Assembly: GCA_943736015.1 (NCBI GenBank)
Contig: OX031059.1
Span: 43,535,159 to 43,599,158 of the forward strand
Source: Tridacna crocea
Taxonomy: Eukaryota > Mollusca > Bivalvia > Cardiida > Cardiidae
Length of the DNA: 64,000 nucleotides
Direction of reading: 5' to 3'
In this document: in pieces, positions 34,403-46,164 of the stretch
Layout of the letters: the number at the start of each line of letters is the position of its first letter
Position numbering within the stretch: the first letter of the stretch is position 1
The notes under the pieces: model-generated
What the model saw: the letters and a program-made list of their open reading frames with translations, nothing else
What the model was told of the DNA's origin: nothing
Databases searched by the model: none
Position numbers and translations under genes: made by a program

Positions 34403-35769
34403 TCAAACGTAGATCTACCCACCGACTTCAAAGACAACGTCATTAAGCTCGATTTCAGTCGGGGACATTAGTTGACATGTAGATGAATCACAGTGTTCGA
34501 GCCAATAAGAACCAGCTGTACATCGTTCACCATTAATGAATGTTTACAATCTAATTCTTACGTAACTATCAATTTCTGACCACATGTTTGGTTCACAAAG
34601 TGTTCGAAATCGTAGGACAACAACAGACTTCTTAACAGTCAGGACAAAATGTGGTGACAACTGGCCTTTGACCTTAAAAGAATAAAAGTACACACCTGAT
34701 CAATCAAATATCCCATTTCTTACCAAAGAACTTGCGTTTCAGCAACATCCTTGTCAAAAAGGATATTGCGGATTATCTAAATGCATTTGTCAACAGCAAG
34801 CACCTAATAGATTCTGGTATTTGTTTACCTTCCCTCGTGAATTGTTTAAAGCGATATGAACAGTTTGTTTACTTTGGCAAGGAGCAAGTTTCACAACATC
34901 GAACGCGCCTAGGCATTAAACATATAGAACTCTGGTTTACAGCAAAACACACAATTGGGGCTTTTATATACCTCACTAAATTATAAATAATATTTTCTCT
35001 ACCCCAAACTATAGTAACATTGTATTGATTTTCAAGAGTGGTATGTAATTTTGAAATTAATCCAGTATAGGGGCTTTAAAATCCTACACAACCAAAAATG
35101 AAATAAAAGGCCGGACACAAACGCTGCCGCCCTCAGTTTCTCCTTTTATTCATATTTGACCTTGCTGTGATCTCGATCTTCGGCCTACTGACGTCTTCTT
35201 ATGCGCCCCTGAATACAGGCGAGACACGAAGACTAAACTCCCACACAAGAGAGTCATCGTGGCAACTTTTAGCAGTTTTAATTTTTTTCTGCCAGTGACT
35301 TAATTATGGACCAATCGTTTAATAACAGTCACCTTTACAAAAATGTCCATGCTTTTTAATGGTAAGATGTAAGAGTAAATAAGCCATGCTCTGTGAAGAG
35401 ATTACTGCATAGATAAAAGATAAAATACCCATGTCTGCATGAACAGTCCATGCAGGCTGACAAAGCTCAAAACTTTTTGCAATTCGTCAATTTTATGCAT
35501 GTCTAAAGATAATTCTATCACATCGGAATGAGAAAATGGTAACCATTATTTTCACATTTTCCGCTCTTTAAAAAAATCCAATCATTTTAACCACATTAGA
35601 ACGGCGCTGTGGGCAAAGGGGATAAAGAAGGTCTCTGCAGGCTAATCGGGGTCAAGACCCCTCCCAGATGCATCAAATACCCTTTTCATAGAGTATAAGT
35701 CATTTTATTCGTCATCGTCAAGTTGATGATTAGATTTTCGCAAGAATAGTTTTATAACATTACCTGGGT
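34403..35769. other. No gene recognised
   Basis: An 84-codon plus frame (34732-34986, MRFSNILVKKDIADYLNAFV) has no recognised domain and no splice support. Confidence 0.35.
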
Positions 35770-35905
35770 GCGTATATTCTCGGTCAAATAAGGGTTTAGA
35801 AAGTTACATCCATGTTTGGCTAAGCCATGTGAGTTACTTTTCAATTTAGAAAATGCTTGCGAATAAAACCGAGAATGTTCTTAACAATGGCTGTTGAATA
35901 CTAAC
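35770..35905. mobile_element. Palindromic element J, degenerate copy
   Basis: GAAAGTTACATCCATGTTTGGCTAAGCCATG, abridged here to the GTTTGGCTAAGCCATG centre, with the outer end AATGTTCTTAACAATGGC and TGTTGAATAC. It is shorter and more diverged than copies 1-3. Confidence 0.45.
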
Positions 35906-36300
35906 ACTAGTTAAACAATGCACAAAAGAAACAGTAGGTCACTTCATGGTCTTTAAAATATAAACTGCAATTCAATTATATGGGTTTTTATCTGGGCCGA
36001 TATTTACCGTTATTTTAACATCTCAAAAGATATATGCATAATTGTGTTGCGATTCTCCCTCGAAGGCGTATCGATTTCTGTAAGTCATGTCACAGAGCAA
36101 TGTTCCTCCATGGTTTAATTAGCGCTTGTCTTTCGGCGCCCTTAGCTATACCAGGCGCTTTTATATGGACGTCATAGGTCAAGATAAGACTGCACAGAAC
36201 ATATCGTCTAATCTTGGATATAGATCTATATCGTTCGTTTGTTCTGTCAAACCAACAAGATAAAAATCTTTTTGAGATTATCATTTTCATTTGCCGAATA
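35906..36300. other. No gene recognised
   Basis: A 76-codon minus frame (36090-36320) runs into hairpin H and is not convincing. Confidence 0.35.
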
Positions 36301-36410
36301 TTAAACGCTAAGAAGTTCAAAATTAAACGATTTAAACAGCCACAGTCTGTCGCTACGCTCCCTCCTTTTGGCTGTTTAAATCGTTTAATTTTGACTTCTT
36401 AGCGTTTAAC
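36301..36410. repeat. Hairpin element H, copy 3 (solo)
   Basis: Stem TTAAACGCTAAGAAGTTCAA and complement, with loop GTCGCTACGCTCCCTCC. It shows that H exists apart from the 4.2-6.5 kb inverted repeat, so it is a separate mobile or copied unit. Confidence 0.8.
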
Positions 36411-36475
36411 TATTACTTAACAAACGTTGGAATGGTAAAACTTTGCAGTAGATCTTTAATAAATTCGTTGTACAC

Positions 36476-36710
36476 GGCGGGGAATCACGTGACACAACAA
36501 CAAAAACAATGACCGATGTTTGAAAAAATTCCCCGACTTCAGGTATGAAAGTCTTCAATGATTCCATAATACATGACTGATTGGAATTTGTTTTGAAGCA
36601 GAGAAGGCGGAAGGACTCCAGGGATTTGCTTCATGTGTTAGATTTTTTAAACAACACCTGATAAAAAAGTTATTGACGAGTAAAACAAATTTTTAACCCT
36701 GGATAACTGG
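36476..36710 (+). mobile_element. Half copy of palindromic element P
   Basis: CACGGCGGGGAATCACGTGA through GCAGAGAAGGCGGAAGGACT to AGTTATTGACGAG matches one arm of the palindrome at 62479-62937. The mirrored arm is absent. It abuts a fragment of the 28-kb duplication unit (36430-36475, inverted). Confidence 0.8.
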
Positions 36711-36766
36711 ATAATCTACTGTTAACTTGGATAAGTTTTATCTGTTCTAGATAATCTAGTGAAGTT

Positions 36767-36972
36767 TTAACTCTGGCACATAACTCATTATGTTTTGGAG
36801 AAAAGGCTTTTGAAAACATGTTGAGAAAAGAAGAAAATGTTGGTAACCAACTTTTCCTCCTTTACCCACAATGTTTTCTGCCCTTTCAAAGGAAAAATTC
36901 TAAGGCTTGATCCATTCCATAGTTGTCTGCAATTGCTGTCAAATTTCTAAAATTTTGTATTTTCGCAAAGAA
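36767..36972. mobile_element. pB MITE, degenerate copy
   Basis: The centre GAAGAAAATGTTGGTAACCA...CTTTTCCTCCTTTACCCACA is recognisable, with CTTTTGAAAACATG to its left. Both termini have lost the CCCTTT ends. Confidence 0.6.
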
Positions 36973-37736
36973 TTTATCTTTTGCTGTCTAGTCTAATATT
37001 TTTTTTTCCTCATTGGAAATCAATATACCTTTGTTTCGAAAGCGTAGAGTGAAGAACCATTCTTTGTAGATCAATCCGAAAAATTGATTTTAATTATATT
37101 CCAGCATATTTTCCCCATTGAAACATGTCTATCTGAAGGATGGGTTTTTGGATTTAGACCCAAATTATTTAACGAGATAAAAGTACAACTACCCCCCCCC
37201 CCCCTTTTCCCGCATCCTCAAGTTATCAATAAGAAAGAAATTCCGTCGTTGAATCTTCATTAAAGAAGTGTGTAAAAGCTCTCTATTACAGCTGTATCAA
37301 AACATAAATATGTTTAGTGTGGAAATTGCTGTAGACCAAGATTACATAAAAAGAAAACAAGGCCTCGATCAAATAAAAGGTATCAGTTTAGAATGAATTT
37401 ATAGTAATTTGCAATTTAGTAAAATATATAAACATGTTTATTCTGTTGGTCTCTGCGAGTCTTGTTGATAGTCTATTTGTTCCCATTTATTTCACAAATT
37501 TGCAAGGGTTGCCACCGTTTATCAATACCCGCAACGCTTATTCATAGCTAGCAACTGAATAGGATTGGGGATAATCCTTTTCCTGGACTATATTTTTTAT
37601 GCTTTGCCCTGTAAATCAATTTCTATTACAGCACAATCTTTAAGTTTTCTCAGGCACGTGATCTTTAGCAGCAACTTTTCCCTTACTGACAATGAGATGG
37701 ATTTATATTTCATTTTGAAAAACACACATCTTACTT
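36973..37736. other. No gene recognised
   Basis: Contains a poly-C run near 37193-37204. Opposed frames of 65-88 codons at 37565-37831 overlap element F and are chance. Confidence 0.4.
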
Positions 37737-38283
37737 TTAAAGGTGGCCCTTCAGATTTTGGGACCAAAATTTTACAAAGATGCAAAAAAATCATCCTTAT
37801 ACTCCCACAGCCTTTTAATTTGCGTTCTTAAAACCCCAATTGTCCAAAACCGTCCTACAACACGAGAAATTAGAGATTTACTACAGCACAGACTGACACC
37901 AACGGGAGACACGTTCTATTTTTAGATGATCAATTCTCTCATTTACATACAGGAATACACAGACAAAGTTTAAACCTAGCCTCCGAAGAAGACATTATGG
38001 AAAATAATTATTACATGTTTGTTTTGTAGTGGAATTTAAGTGTTATTAGTCACGTCCCAGTCACTTGACATTCCCACAATGCCATTTTAATTTTTGGCGC
38101 GAAATCTAAAAATAGCTAAAGAGGCTACGTAGCCTTTTAAGGGAATACCATCAAAAAAAGTTTTATTTGTAATTCTATGATTCTTAATCATTGGTGATTT
38201 GTATCATTTTTTCATATAAATTTCAGTAAAATATATATTTTTCAATTTGGCGAGATGTAAAAATTCTAAATACCCACCTTTAA
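37737..38283. mobile_element. Element F, copy 2
   Basis: TTTTAAAGGTGGCCCTTCAG to AAATACCCACCTTTAA. The ~547 bp length is close to copy 1 (~552 bp). Both copies keep an open frame of about 60 codons in the same place (shared LQILG, KKSSLYS, TTREI and TPTG). Since both come from one ancestor this may be passive; no known domain is evident. Confidence 0.8.
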
Positions 38284-39395
38284 CTCCCACTTTTCAGCAG
38301 TATGAAAGAAAATGAGCAATAGATAATTGGTTACTTTTCCGAAAATCATATTGCGGTGTCTGTTGTATTTTTTTCCTTGTTTAAATATTTTTCTTGTTTT
38401 TGTTCTAAAGTTGAATGCGCAATTGGAGATGGTGTCAAGGTTAGAAGCAGGTGCTAGTAAAACTATTGTATCTAAAAATACATGTAGACATAAAGTGTCT
38501 GGTTAATAGTTCTCAAATAAGTCTGCAAGGCCCTACAGAGCCATTAGTTTAAACTTAATTTACATCGATTGAGAAACAAGTTCTAACAACTTATATACTA
38601 AACTATCTCGATTCTGCTTCCTGGGAAATATACCTGCACTCGCGCCAAATATGCAAGCCAGTGAATATTCCGAAAGTTGATACCAGCTCTTGGTTATCGA
38701 AGCTCTACTACACAAAAACCACTGACACCAAAGCAGAGTAATTGACCAATCGCAATTTGCTATTTTTTTCATTTCAAGTTTATCAAAACCAAGACGTACA
38801 TGTAGATCAAAAACCATCTTGGAAACGCAAAAAAGAACGCATTAAGACTTTGAACGAAAAATGGTATTCCATTGTATACATGTATTTGCATCAGATATAC
38901 TGGTTATCAGTGATATTTTCTTGATATTGATTGCAGCCACAAAAAAGAATAATATGGATGACTTATGTAAATATTTTCTTCTGCCTTAGTTGGTCTTTCG
39001 CAAATAAAACATGTTGGGAAACACAGACGAGGATGAATATTGCTGCCTCCTGCGGTAAAATCTGTAATTTATCATTCACTTATATCTGATGTCTAGTCGA
39101 AAAGAAGAGGCATTTCGCTAACTATTCCCTTTGGGCCGCTATTCATAGATTTTATTCCTTTATCAAAGAAAATTTTCACTAATATGTACATGCAGAGGTT
39201 AACTTGGAAAAAATCAGTTCATTGTTTTTTGAGATAGAAAACAGTTTCACTGAATAACGGAATACTGACATATTGTAAAATAAATCAGTAGACGTTTTTT
39301 TTTTACGTATACGATTCTACGGTTTACAACTTCGATCTATGCCGTCCGCAGGCAAGTACTTATTGGCCATGCGACTGAAAAAGTGATGACCTTTC
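38284..39395. other. No gene recognised
   Basis: An 85-codon minus frame (38560-38817) is unremarkable. Nothing else stands out. Confidence 0.4.
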
Positions 39396-39624
39396 TTAAC
39401 CCTTTCCCAAACAATCCCTGGTTTTTACGGGTCAGGAATAGAAGCCTTTTGAAAACATTGTGGGAAAAGGAGAAAATGCTGGTAACCAGCATTTTCTCCT
39501 TTTCCCACAATGTTTTCTACCCTATCTTATAGAAAAATTATCTTTTTAGCAACTGTTGATTTGTCATCTGCAAAATGCTTTCATTTTGGTCTGGTCCAAA
39601 ATTTGCCGTTTGGGAAAGGGTTAA
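39396..39624. mobile_element. pB MITE, copy 7 (reference)
   Basis: The cleanest copy. It has TTAA at both ends, termini TTAACCCTTTCCCAAACAAT and GTTTGGGAAAGGGTTAA, and a perfect central palindrome that reads CATTGTGGGAAAAGGAGAAA into its complement through GCTGGTAACCAGC. At 229 bp it sets the expected full length. Confidence 0.9.
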
Positions 39625-40922
39625 GAGCATCGCTTAGATTTCTAATGCTTTTGGGTAGTTTACCGAGAATAAGTGGTAGATTGTGGTTTGGTATTTCATT
39701 GTTATGACCAGTGAAAAATACCGTTGCTATATTTTCTCACTATTAAAACGGGGGCGAAAACAGTAGTTCTCGTGCAATAGTTACCTAGATGAATAGCCTG
39801 TGCTATTTCGCCACTGGAAATTATTTACTCGACAATTTTTGCGCTTTACGTAACAGTGGTACCATTATAATGCCTTATTAAGCGGGGGAAGTACGCCACG
39901 GACTTTCCGAAAACAACTCTACTTGACGAAAGTTCCAACAAAAAGGTGAAAGAAATACATATAATTATAAACATCGGTAAAAGATCGGAGTTTTATTATT
40001 TATTCATCCCGTTAACATCATCAATCATCGGTAATATCTTCAATCGTGGCTGCGTCACTCGTGCAAACATTACTGATGATGTTCACTCGAAATAAATTTC
40101 GCGAAAAAAAAGCAAATATCCGCTATGCATTACCCAAGATATTCGCACATGAGAATTCTATATAGCCCAGACAAGGATCTTGTAAATGTGGGTTCATGGT
40201 GACAATATCAGCATTGCAAAAGAAAAGGAGGGGGAAGCCTATGACTGATTTTCATATTCAGAGTAAAGGTTAGATCTCATTTCGTGGTTAGGAAATTTTT
40301 TTCAGATAAAGAAATCCGGTTTAGATCTTTACTTGCAGAGCGGGTTATATAGCAAAGTCTTTAGTGCCAGCAAAAGCCAAGAATGATATGAATAAATCGG
40401 TTGATTTGACTGCAACACAGCTGAATTCTATCAAAAACCCCCGTGAAATACCAAATCAGGTAATAAGAACATGAAACTTAAGCAGAAAGGTACATGCTCC
40501 TGCATAACATCTAAAACATCTCAATTCACCTGTTATTTATTGGCCATTTAAGGTAATATTTCTCTTTTGTTTATTCGTCCGAGATGGATTAGTAGAACAG
40601 CAATGATTGAAAAGAGTGTTTCTGATGCGGATTCTAATTTTCTTATTTGACATAAGAAATCAAAAGTTGCCTTTGATTAATGTATCTCGTCTCCCGGTAA
40701 AAGATTGCTTTTTGTGCAGAGGAGATAAATAATATGATTCAAATAGAGGACTAACGTTGGATTAACCCTGTTGTGGACAAAAATCTGCTGCTGTCATTTT
40801 TGCAGACTGAGATCATCATCAGACAGCAAAGAACGTAGTCATGGTATTGTCAGATAGCCTCCACCAAGACGCAATTATAGCAAGTTTGAAGACTCCGAAA
40901 ACGAATTTTAAGTAATGTCACT
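39625..40922. other. No gene recognised
   Basis: AT-rich. No frame above 65 codons and no shared repeat. Confidence 0.45.
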
Positions 40923-41133
40923 GTAATGCAGAGAAATGACCCTCCCCTACAAAATGACCCATGGGTCATTTCTCTACGCAGAGGACAGATCCGGGTCTTT
41001 ACGTAATTTTTCTCTACGTAGAAAAATGACCCGGGTCATTCCTCTACGTAGTGAAATGACTTCTGGGTTCCTTTCTCCACGTAGAAAAATGGCCCGGATC
41101 ATTCTGTAGGGGAGGGTCATTTTTCTGCATTAC
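40923..41133. mobile_element. Palindromic element E, copy 2
   Basis: GTAATGCAGAGAAATGACCC and complement form the ends. The interior has repeated TCTACGTAGAAAAATGACCC-type motifs in both orientations, one more unit than copy 1 (211 against 169 bp). Confidence 0.8.
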
Positions 41134-41500
41134 ACCACCAGTATTTAACTAAAACTGAATACAAAGTTACTGACAACAAATTGTCGGAAAAGGACAAGTG
41201 TTTTCCCAAGGCAGATTCAAATTTTGCAATTAATCTATTACTTGGACTAGTACGCATAAACAAAACTAATAAAGATAGTAGTAAAAGAATTCAAGATCAG
41301 ATAGGCAGTTCCTTATCAAGACGAAACTCTTAAAATATCAAACTGACAGGAAAAGCCTATTAAAATTCACATCAATGGACGATGCTATTTTTATCACTAT
41401 TTACTAACAAAAAACAACAACTTCATGCATTAATTTAGATTATCAAACATAATCTGAATAAAAAACGTGCCAATGTATGCGATCGATGTACGAATTGGGG
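41134..41500. other. No gene recognised
   Basis: Short unique interval. Confidence 0.4.
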
Positions 41501-41727
41501 TTAACTCATTACCAAACGACACAATTTTAGATTTGTGTCTAAATCGAAAGCATCTGTAGAAGACAAAATAAAAGTGATAATATGAAATTTGTTTTGTGAA
41601 AGGTAGAAAATATTATGGGAAAGGCAAAAAATGCTGGTTACCGACATTTTCTCCTTTTTCCACAATGTTTTCTAAAGGCTTCTTTCTCATGGTAGTCAAA
41701 AGTAGGGATTGTGTGATAATGGGTTAA
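41501..41727. mobile_element. pB MITE, copy 8
   Basis: TTAA-bounded (TTAACTCATTACCAAACGAC; GTGTGATAATGGGTTAA), inverted relative to copy 7. The centre is GGAAAGGCAAAAAATGCTGG with complement. Together with 42419 it forms a subfamily with an ATTACC terminus. Confidence 0.8.
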
Positions 41728-42418
41728 ACACCATTTTGCAGCAAAAAAAAAACAACAACACAGATGCTTTACCATCCACAAATAGTTCCAGAAAGATAAT
41801 CGCATCACCAGATTTTACACTAATGTTTTTAATAACAGTCAGATAAGTTTTCATAACTACGTTTCTCTTAAAATGTCAAGCCAAGAAACCATTTTTCCCC
41901 ACCAAAGAGAGAAATCGACGTTTTTAAGTGGTTGAACAAAAGAATGAATTCCTTTGAGAAGAAAAACTAACTTTCTTAACATTTTTTTTCAAAGTTGTTG
42001 ACTATGGAGACAAAGATTAGACTGCACTTTATGTGCAGTCTAACAAATACTTACACAGTCCAAAACTGTGCCTCATGTCTCTTGTTATAGTGAAAGATTA
42101 AAGGAGCCTTCCAGGCGGCATTTTTGCTCGATGAACTCGATTATTTCCTGAGTGTTTAGAGGATTTTTTATCACGAGAGGAAGTACACAACGTTCTTTTT
42201 GATAATTGTCGATGGTATTAGTTTTAGTCTCATAAAATATTCTTTAGAACGGTCAAACTTTGTCAAATATGATTTATGTATCTTAATGGAAAAAATGTAT
42301 TTCAGTGAGACTTAAAGAAACAATAAATACAAGCAAATTACGTTAACGCTGTGCGACTCACCGCAAAATAAGTACATGCTAGTTTGTCAGAGACAAGCAA
42401 CTTCTTGAATTTGTATAA
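41728..42418. other. No gene recognised
   Basis: A small hairpin AGACTGCACTTTATGTGCAGTCT (abridged: AGACTGCAC / GTGCAGTCT) lies near 42018. Otherwise featureless. Confidence 0.4.
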
Positions 42419-42648
42419 TTAACCCATTACCAAACGACAATATTTTAAACTGGTCCAAATTAAAAGCATTTGCAGACGACAAAATAAAAGTGACTAAAAA
42501 TTTGAAATTTGTTTTGAGAAGGGTAGAAAACATTGTGGGATAAAGGAGAAAATGCTGGTTACCAGCATTTTCTCCTTTTCCCACAATGTTTTCTAAAGGC
42601 TTCTTTCTCAGGGGCGTCAAAAGTAGGGAGTGTGTGGAAATGGGTTAA
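42419..42648. mobile_element. pB MITE, copy 9
   Basis: TTAA-bounded (TTAACCCATTACCAAACGAC; GTGTGGAAATGGGTTAA), of the same subfamily as copy 8 about 700 bp away. The central palindrome is nearly perfect. Confidence 0.85.
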
Positions 42649-44237
42649 AGTCCGAAAACTAGCATCTTAGAATGAACGCACATGGTTTCTTGTGTTTTCC
42701 CTCTCTAAACCCTTATAGTGTCCCAAATTGTTCACTTGGAGAACCGTTCCAGATACTCCAATCTTAACTCAACAAAATAGAATCATTACCTATGGCTTTG
42801 TTTTGACCGGAAGATCTCGATATGTTGGAAAAAGTACATGTACATGTAGGCCCGACAGCTTGTATGTAAACTACTATGTCCGAAATAACATTTCAAGCTG
42901 CTTTAGGAACACCACTTAAGGTTTTAACTACATATTTCGCAGAGATCTGCAGCTATGTGCACTGTGCTTCAGAACTATAGGCTTGTAAAATGAGGTCTGT
43001 GTAGTGGAGTTGAAAACTTTGCCACAGTCCCTAACGACGACATAGACATATTTGGAAGAACTTTGCCAAGATGTTCTCATATGATACAATATAAGAAGAT
43101 AACAAAATAGGACTGAAAATCTTGGTTTACGTGCAGAAAGCCCATTAGGGTTAACAAGACAATTCAGGCGTCACAACGGCACATTTTTGATATACACCCA
43201 AAAAAAGGAGAAATTGTCTTTCTTAATAACAGGTAGATAAAAATAGTGGGTAAAGTAAAAAGACTAGCTTTTCAAAAAAATCACTGTCCTTTTTTCAAGT
43301 AGTCATGTGAAAAAAAAAAAGAATAAAAGTAAGCAGTATAACAGCCTACAATAATAATCATTATTAAGATATAATTTGATATATGAAAGGGTTTTTAATG
43401 TAAAATACCAAACGTGAATAATGACAAACCTAAATGCTAAGTTTATGAACAAAATACTTGAACCCTAGGGGAGGTGGAGGAGAGAGAAAGAGCAAAAAGT
43501 TAGTTTTCTTTTTTAATCACTATGAAAAAATTCTAGATGGATTTCATATCGGAAGGCAAGTAATACAGAAGAAATTATCCCGAAGGGCAGTCACTTTTAC
43601 CTCCCCTACATTTCGAATCATCCGAAGACATGTTAAGATGAACATTAGGTATCAATACTTCCAGATATGAACCTCATTACAAGCCAGATCGACAACAGTG
43701 GAATTAATGAGGAGACCCGGAGATGTCAAAGTGGACATAATTTATGAAAATATCATGAATATCGATATAGATTTTTTTCTTCATTGTCACCTCACATACC
43801 GGTCATATGATAAAACTGTTTTATTAAACTTATAAATGGACTGAATGTTATTCTGTTAATTTTATAAAGAATGCCAACTTGATTGTGTAACATACATTAT
43901 CTAACACCCTGTGCGTACATTATCAAACTCTTTCAACGGCAAAACGAACAACCTGCCGAAATCCAGGAAGATTTCTTCTGATGTGATTGGCTAAATAAAT
44001 AGGCGATATAGATTTAAGGTTAGACTACATTATCCGTGTCATCTGATCCTAATCTGCATCATCTGCAAAAGTCCATTTTTTTACCCCATGCAATGAATGT
44101 ACAAAACCTTGTTTTATTGACCAGTTGAATCGCTGATTTTTGGCTACATGTCGGCGTACTGATTCTATTTTGAATTGCCTTGACGGAGAGTGTAGATTAT
44201 AGTCAGACAGCACAACCTATGGAGACTGACTCTTATA
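42649..44237. other. No gene recognised
   Basis: A 63-codon plus frame (42728-42919) and a 70-codon plus frame (43458-43670) have no recognised domain. An A-run lies near 43311-43320. Confidence 0.4.
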
Positions 44238-44498
44238 TGGCTTGCAACACGCGAACAGGGTCATTCGGACATTTGCATATAAAGTGGGGTCTCGGATCAG
44301 CCTGCGCAATCCGCGCAGGCTAATCCGAGACGGCACTTTATGACTACATCAGATTTTGTGCAAGAGTAGACTTTCGCAAAACAGCAAATTACATAAAAAT
44401 GGAAAGGTTTGTTTCGGATAAGTCTGCGCGGACTGCGTAGGTTGATCCGAGACGATACGTTACGCCGAATGCCCCTTTTGCGTCTTGCAAGCCATATA
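44238..44498. mobile_element. Family A MITE, copy 6
   Basis: Full length, from TGGCTTGCAACACGCGAACA to CCCCTTTTGCGTCTTGCAAG, with both GC-rich hairpins (CAGCCTGCGCAATCCGCGCA; GCGCGGACTGCGTAGGTTGA). Confidence 0.85.
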
Positions 44499-44705
44499 GA
44501 TGGAGATTACATTTAATGTTCGGCTATTCCTAAGATGAGAACTTTACGGGTTTTTTTATTATCTGACCACGAATGCCACCAGTATATAGTTGACATTCTT
44601 GTGACCTCAGGCACTCACCACGCGTGCAGAACACACTAATGATGTGCCATGCCTAATCAAACAGATTGTACAAAAGGTAACTAGGAGACAATACGGTTCA
44701 CTAAC

Positions 44706-44789
44706 CTGTATCCCGCAGATGATGACGTACATACAGGTACTGATGTTGTTGTCCATATTGATGCTGCTCCGACTCCTGATATACCCCGC
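44706..44789 (-). CDS. Candidate internal exon, product unknown
   Basis: On the minus strand an 84-nt segment is framed by a strong acceptor (CTTTCCTTTATTTTAG with a long pyrimidine tract) and a donor (GATACAG|GTTAGTG). The length is a multiple of three and all three frames are open, so the coding frame cannot be chosen. The options are INMDNNISTCMYVIICGIQ, GVYQESEQHQYGQQHQY or ISGVGAASIWTTTSVPV. No neighbouring exon could be linked with confidence. A non-coding RNA exon or chance splice signals are alternatives. No family is recognised. Confidence 0.3.
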
Positions 44790-45123
44790 CTAAAATAAAG
44801 GAAAGAAAAATCATTTAGGTCAAAACTACTAGGTCTACAGAATTTTTTGTCTACAATAACAAGACGGACAAACATGGTGACAAAATAGTCACTTCTTTCA
44901 CCGTTTTGATCGAAGACGGAATAGTTATTTGATCGGCGAAGTCCTTTGAAATCTACGCGACTAGGTTTGCATAAAAAAGCTGAATCTAGATTTGCTATCT
45001 GCAAATGACATAGATGAACGCTCATCTTTCTCTGTAGATCTAACTTTTCTGAAAACGCACCTGAACAGAGCTTAGCAAAGACAGTGTGATAATTTTCAGT
45101 TTTATGCAGTCTGTAATTGGGAT

Positions 45124-45352
45124 TTAGCTCTTTCCCAAACAATCCCTGGTTTTTACGGGTCTGAAATAGTAGCCTTTTGAAAAAATTGTGGGAAAAGGAG
45201 AAAATGCTGGTAACCAGCATTTTCTCCTTTTCCCACAATGTTTTCTACCCAAGCATAGTCAGAAATCATCTTTTCGGCAAGAGTTGAATTGTCGTCTGCA
45301 AATGCTTTCAGTTTGGTCTAGTGCAAAAATTTGTTGTTTGGGAAAGGTTTAA
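45124..45352. mobile_element. pB MITE, copy 10
   Basis: Near-identical in the centre to copy 7 (GGGAAAAGGAGAAAATGCTG, then its complement). The left target is mutated to TTAG (TTAGCTCTTTCCCAAACAAT); the right end is GTTTGGGAAAGGTTTAA. A SINE follows within 10 bp. The long 185-codon minus frame (44681-45238) runs through this MITE and the candidate exon, and is not a gene as a whole. Confidence 0.85.
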
Positions 45353-45360
45353 GATAGCCG

Positions 45361-45655
45361 AGTCCCCGTAGCTGAGTCGGTATCGTCCTGGAATTGACAA
45401 CTGGCAGTCGCTGGTTTCTACCCGACTCGGCAATTTCCTTTTCCCTTGATTGATGATAGTAATTGCGACAAGATGCACACCTTTCTCACCCCGCTAAGCA
45501 TTGTAACGACAATCGTTATGTCGGAAAGTAGTCGATGGCTTGAAAATAATATTGTTCGAAGTATTGATAAAAGAAACGACAGGAAAGCATCGGTAGGTAC
45601 ACTGATAAACGCAATATGTTGAAATAATGTAGGAAACGGCATTAAACATCACAGA
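45361..45655 (+). mobile_element. tRNA-derived SINE, copy 5
   Basis: Head GTAGCTGAGTCGGTATCGTC...GTCGCTGGTTTCTACCC. The body has TTGATTGATGATAGTAATTG and AATAATATTGTTCGAAGTAT, and the tail GGAAAGCATCGGTAGGTACA...AACGGCATTAAACATCACAG. Confidence 0.75.
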
Positions 45656-46084
45656 ATCGATTCAAAGAGAATTTTTCACGTCAGTGCAATTTCCGTTTAT
45701 GTCCGTCTTTGGTGCATTCATCAGCAAATAAGTTCCTTATCGTAGACTACACAATTCAAGTGTCCAACACTGAGCAAGAAGAAACGCATTTATTGATCGC
45801 GGTGTTTACAAGATAAATGTGCCACAAGCAAAGAGAAAATTAATGTCTGATTGTAATTTCACTCGAACACTGCGCCTGGACAAACATACATTGAGAAAAT
45901 AATTGTTTGATCGTTGTAGAAGGCTGGAGCCAGGCTAATACCTGTTTTAAGTGGCTAATAGCACCATGTCAACCATATTTTGGTATACGGATCGCGGGAC
46001 TTTTGAATTATGTAACATTAGTAAATTAGCCAAGCTCTGGTAAAATGGCGGATTAAACCGTCTCTGTGATGTACTATACCAAGA
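45656..46084. other. No gene recognised
   Basis: Unique sequence between a SINE and repeat B. Confidence 0.4.
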
Positions 46085-46164
46085 ACATAATTATAGATTC
46101 GTAAAATCAACAATGCCCACAACCAACTGAATTATGCGGTAGAATGGTCCATTGACATATAGAA
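46085..46164 (+). repeat. Dispersed repeat B, copy 2, left half
   Basis: ACAACCAACTGAATTATGCG and ATTGACATATAGAA match 31690-31755. The repeat is cut at AGAA by the following Helitron-like element and resumes at 47742. Confidence 0.6.

Noticed and set aside
44681-45238. Longest minus-strand frame, 185 codons
   Set aside because: It runs through a complete pB MITE and across a strong splice acceptor, so it cannot be a single real coding region.
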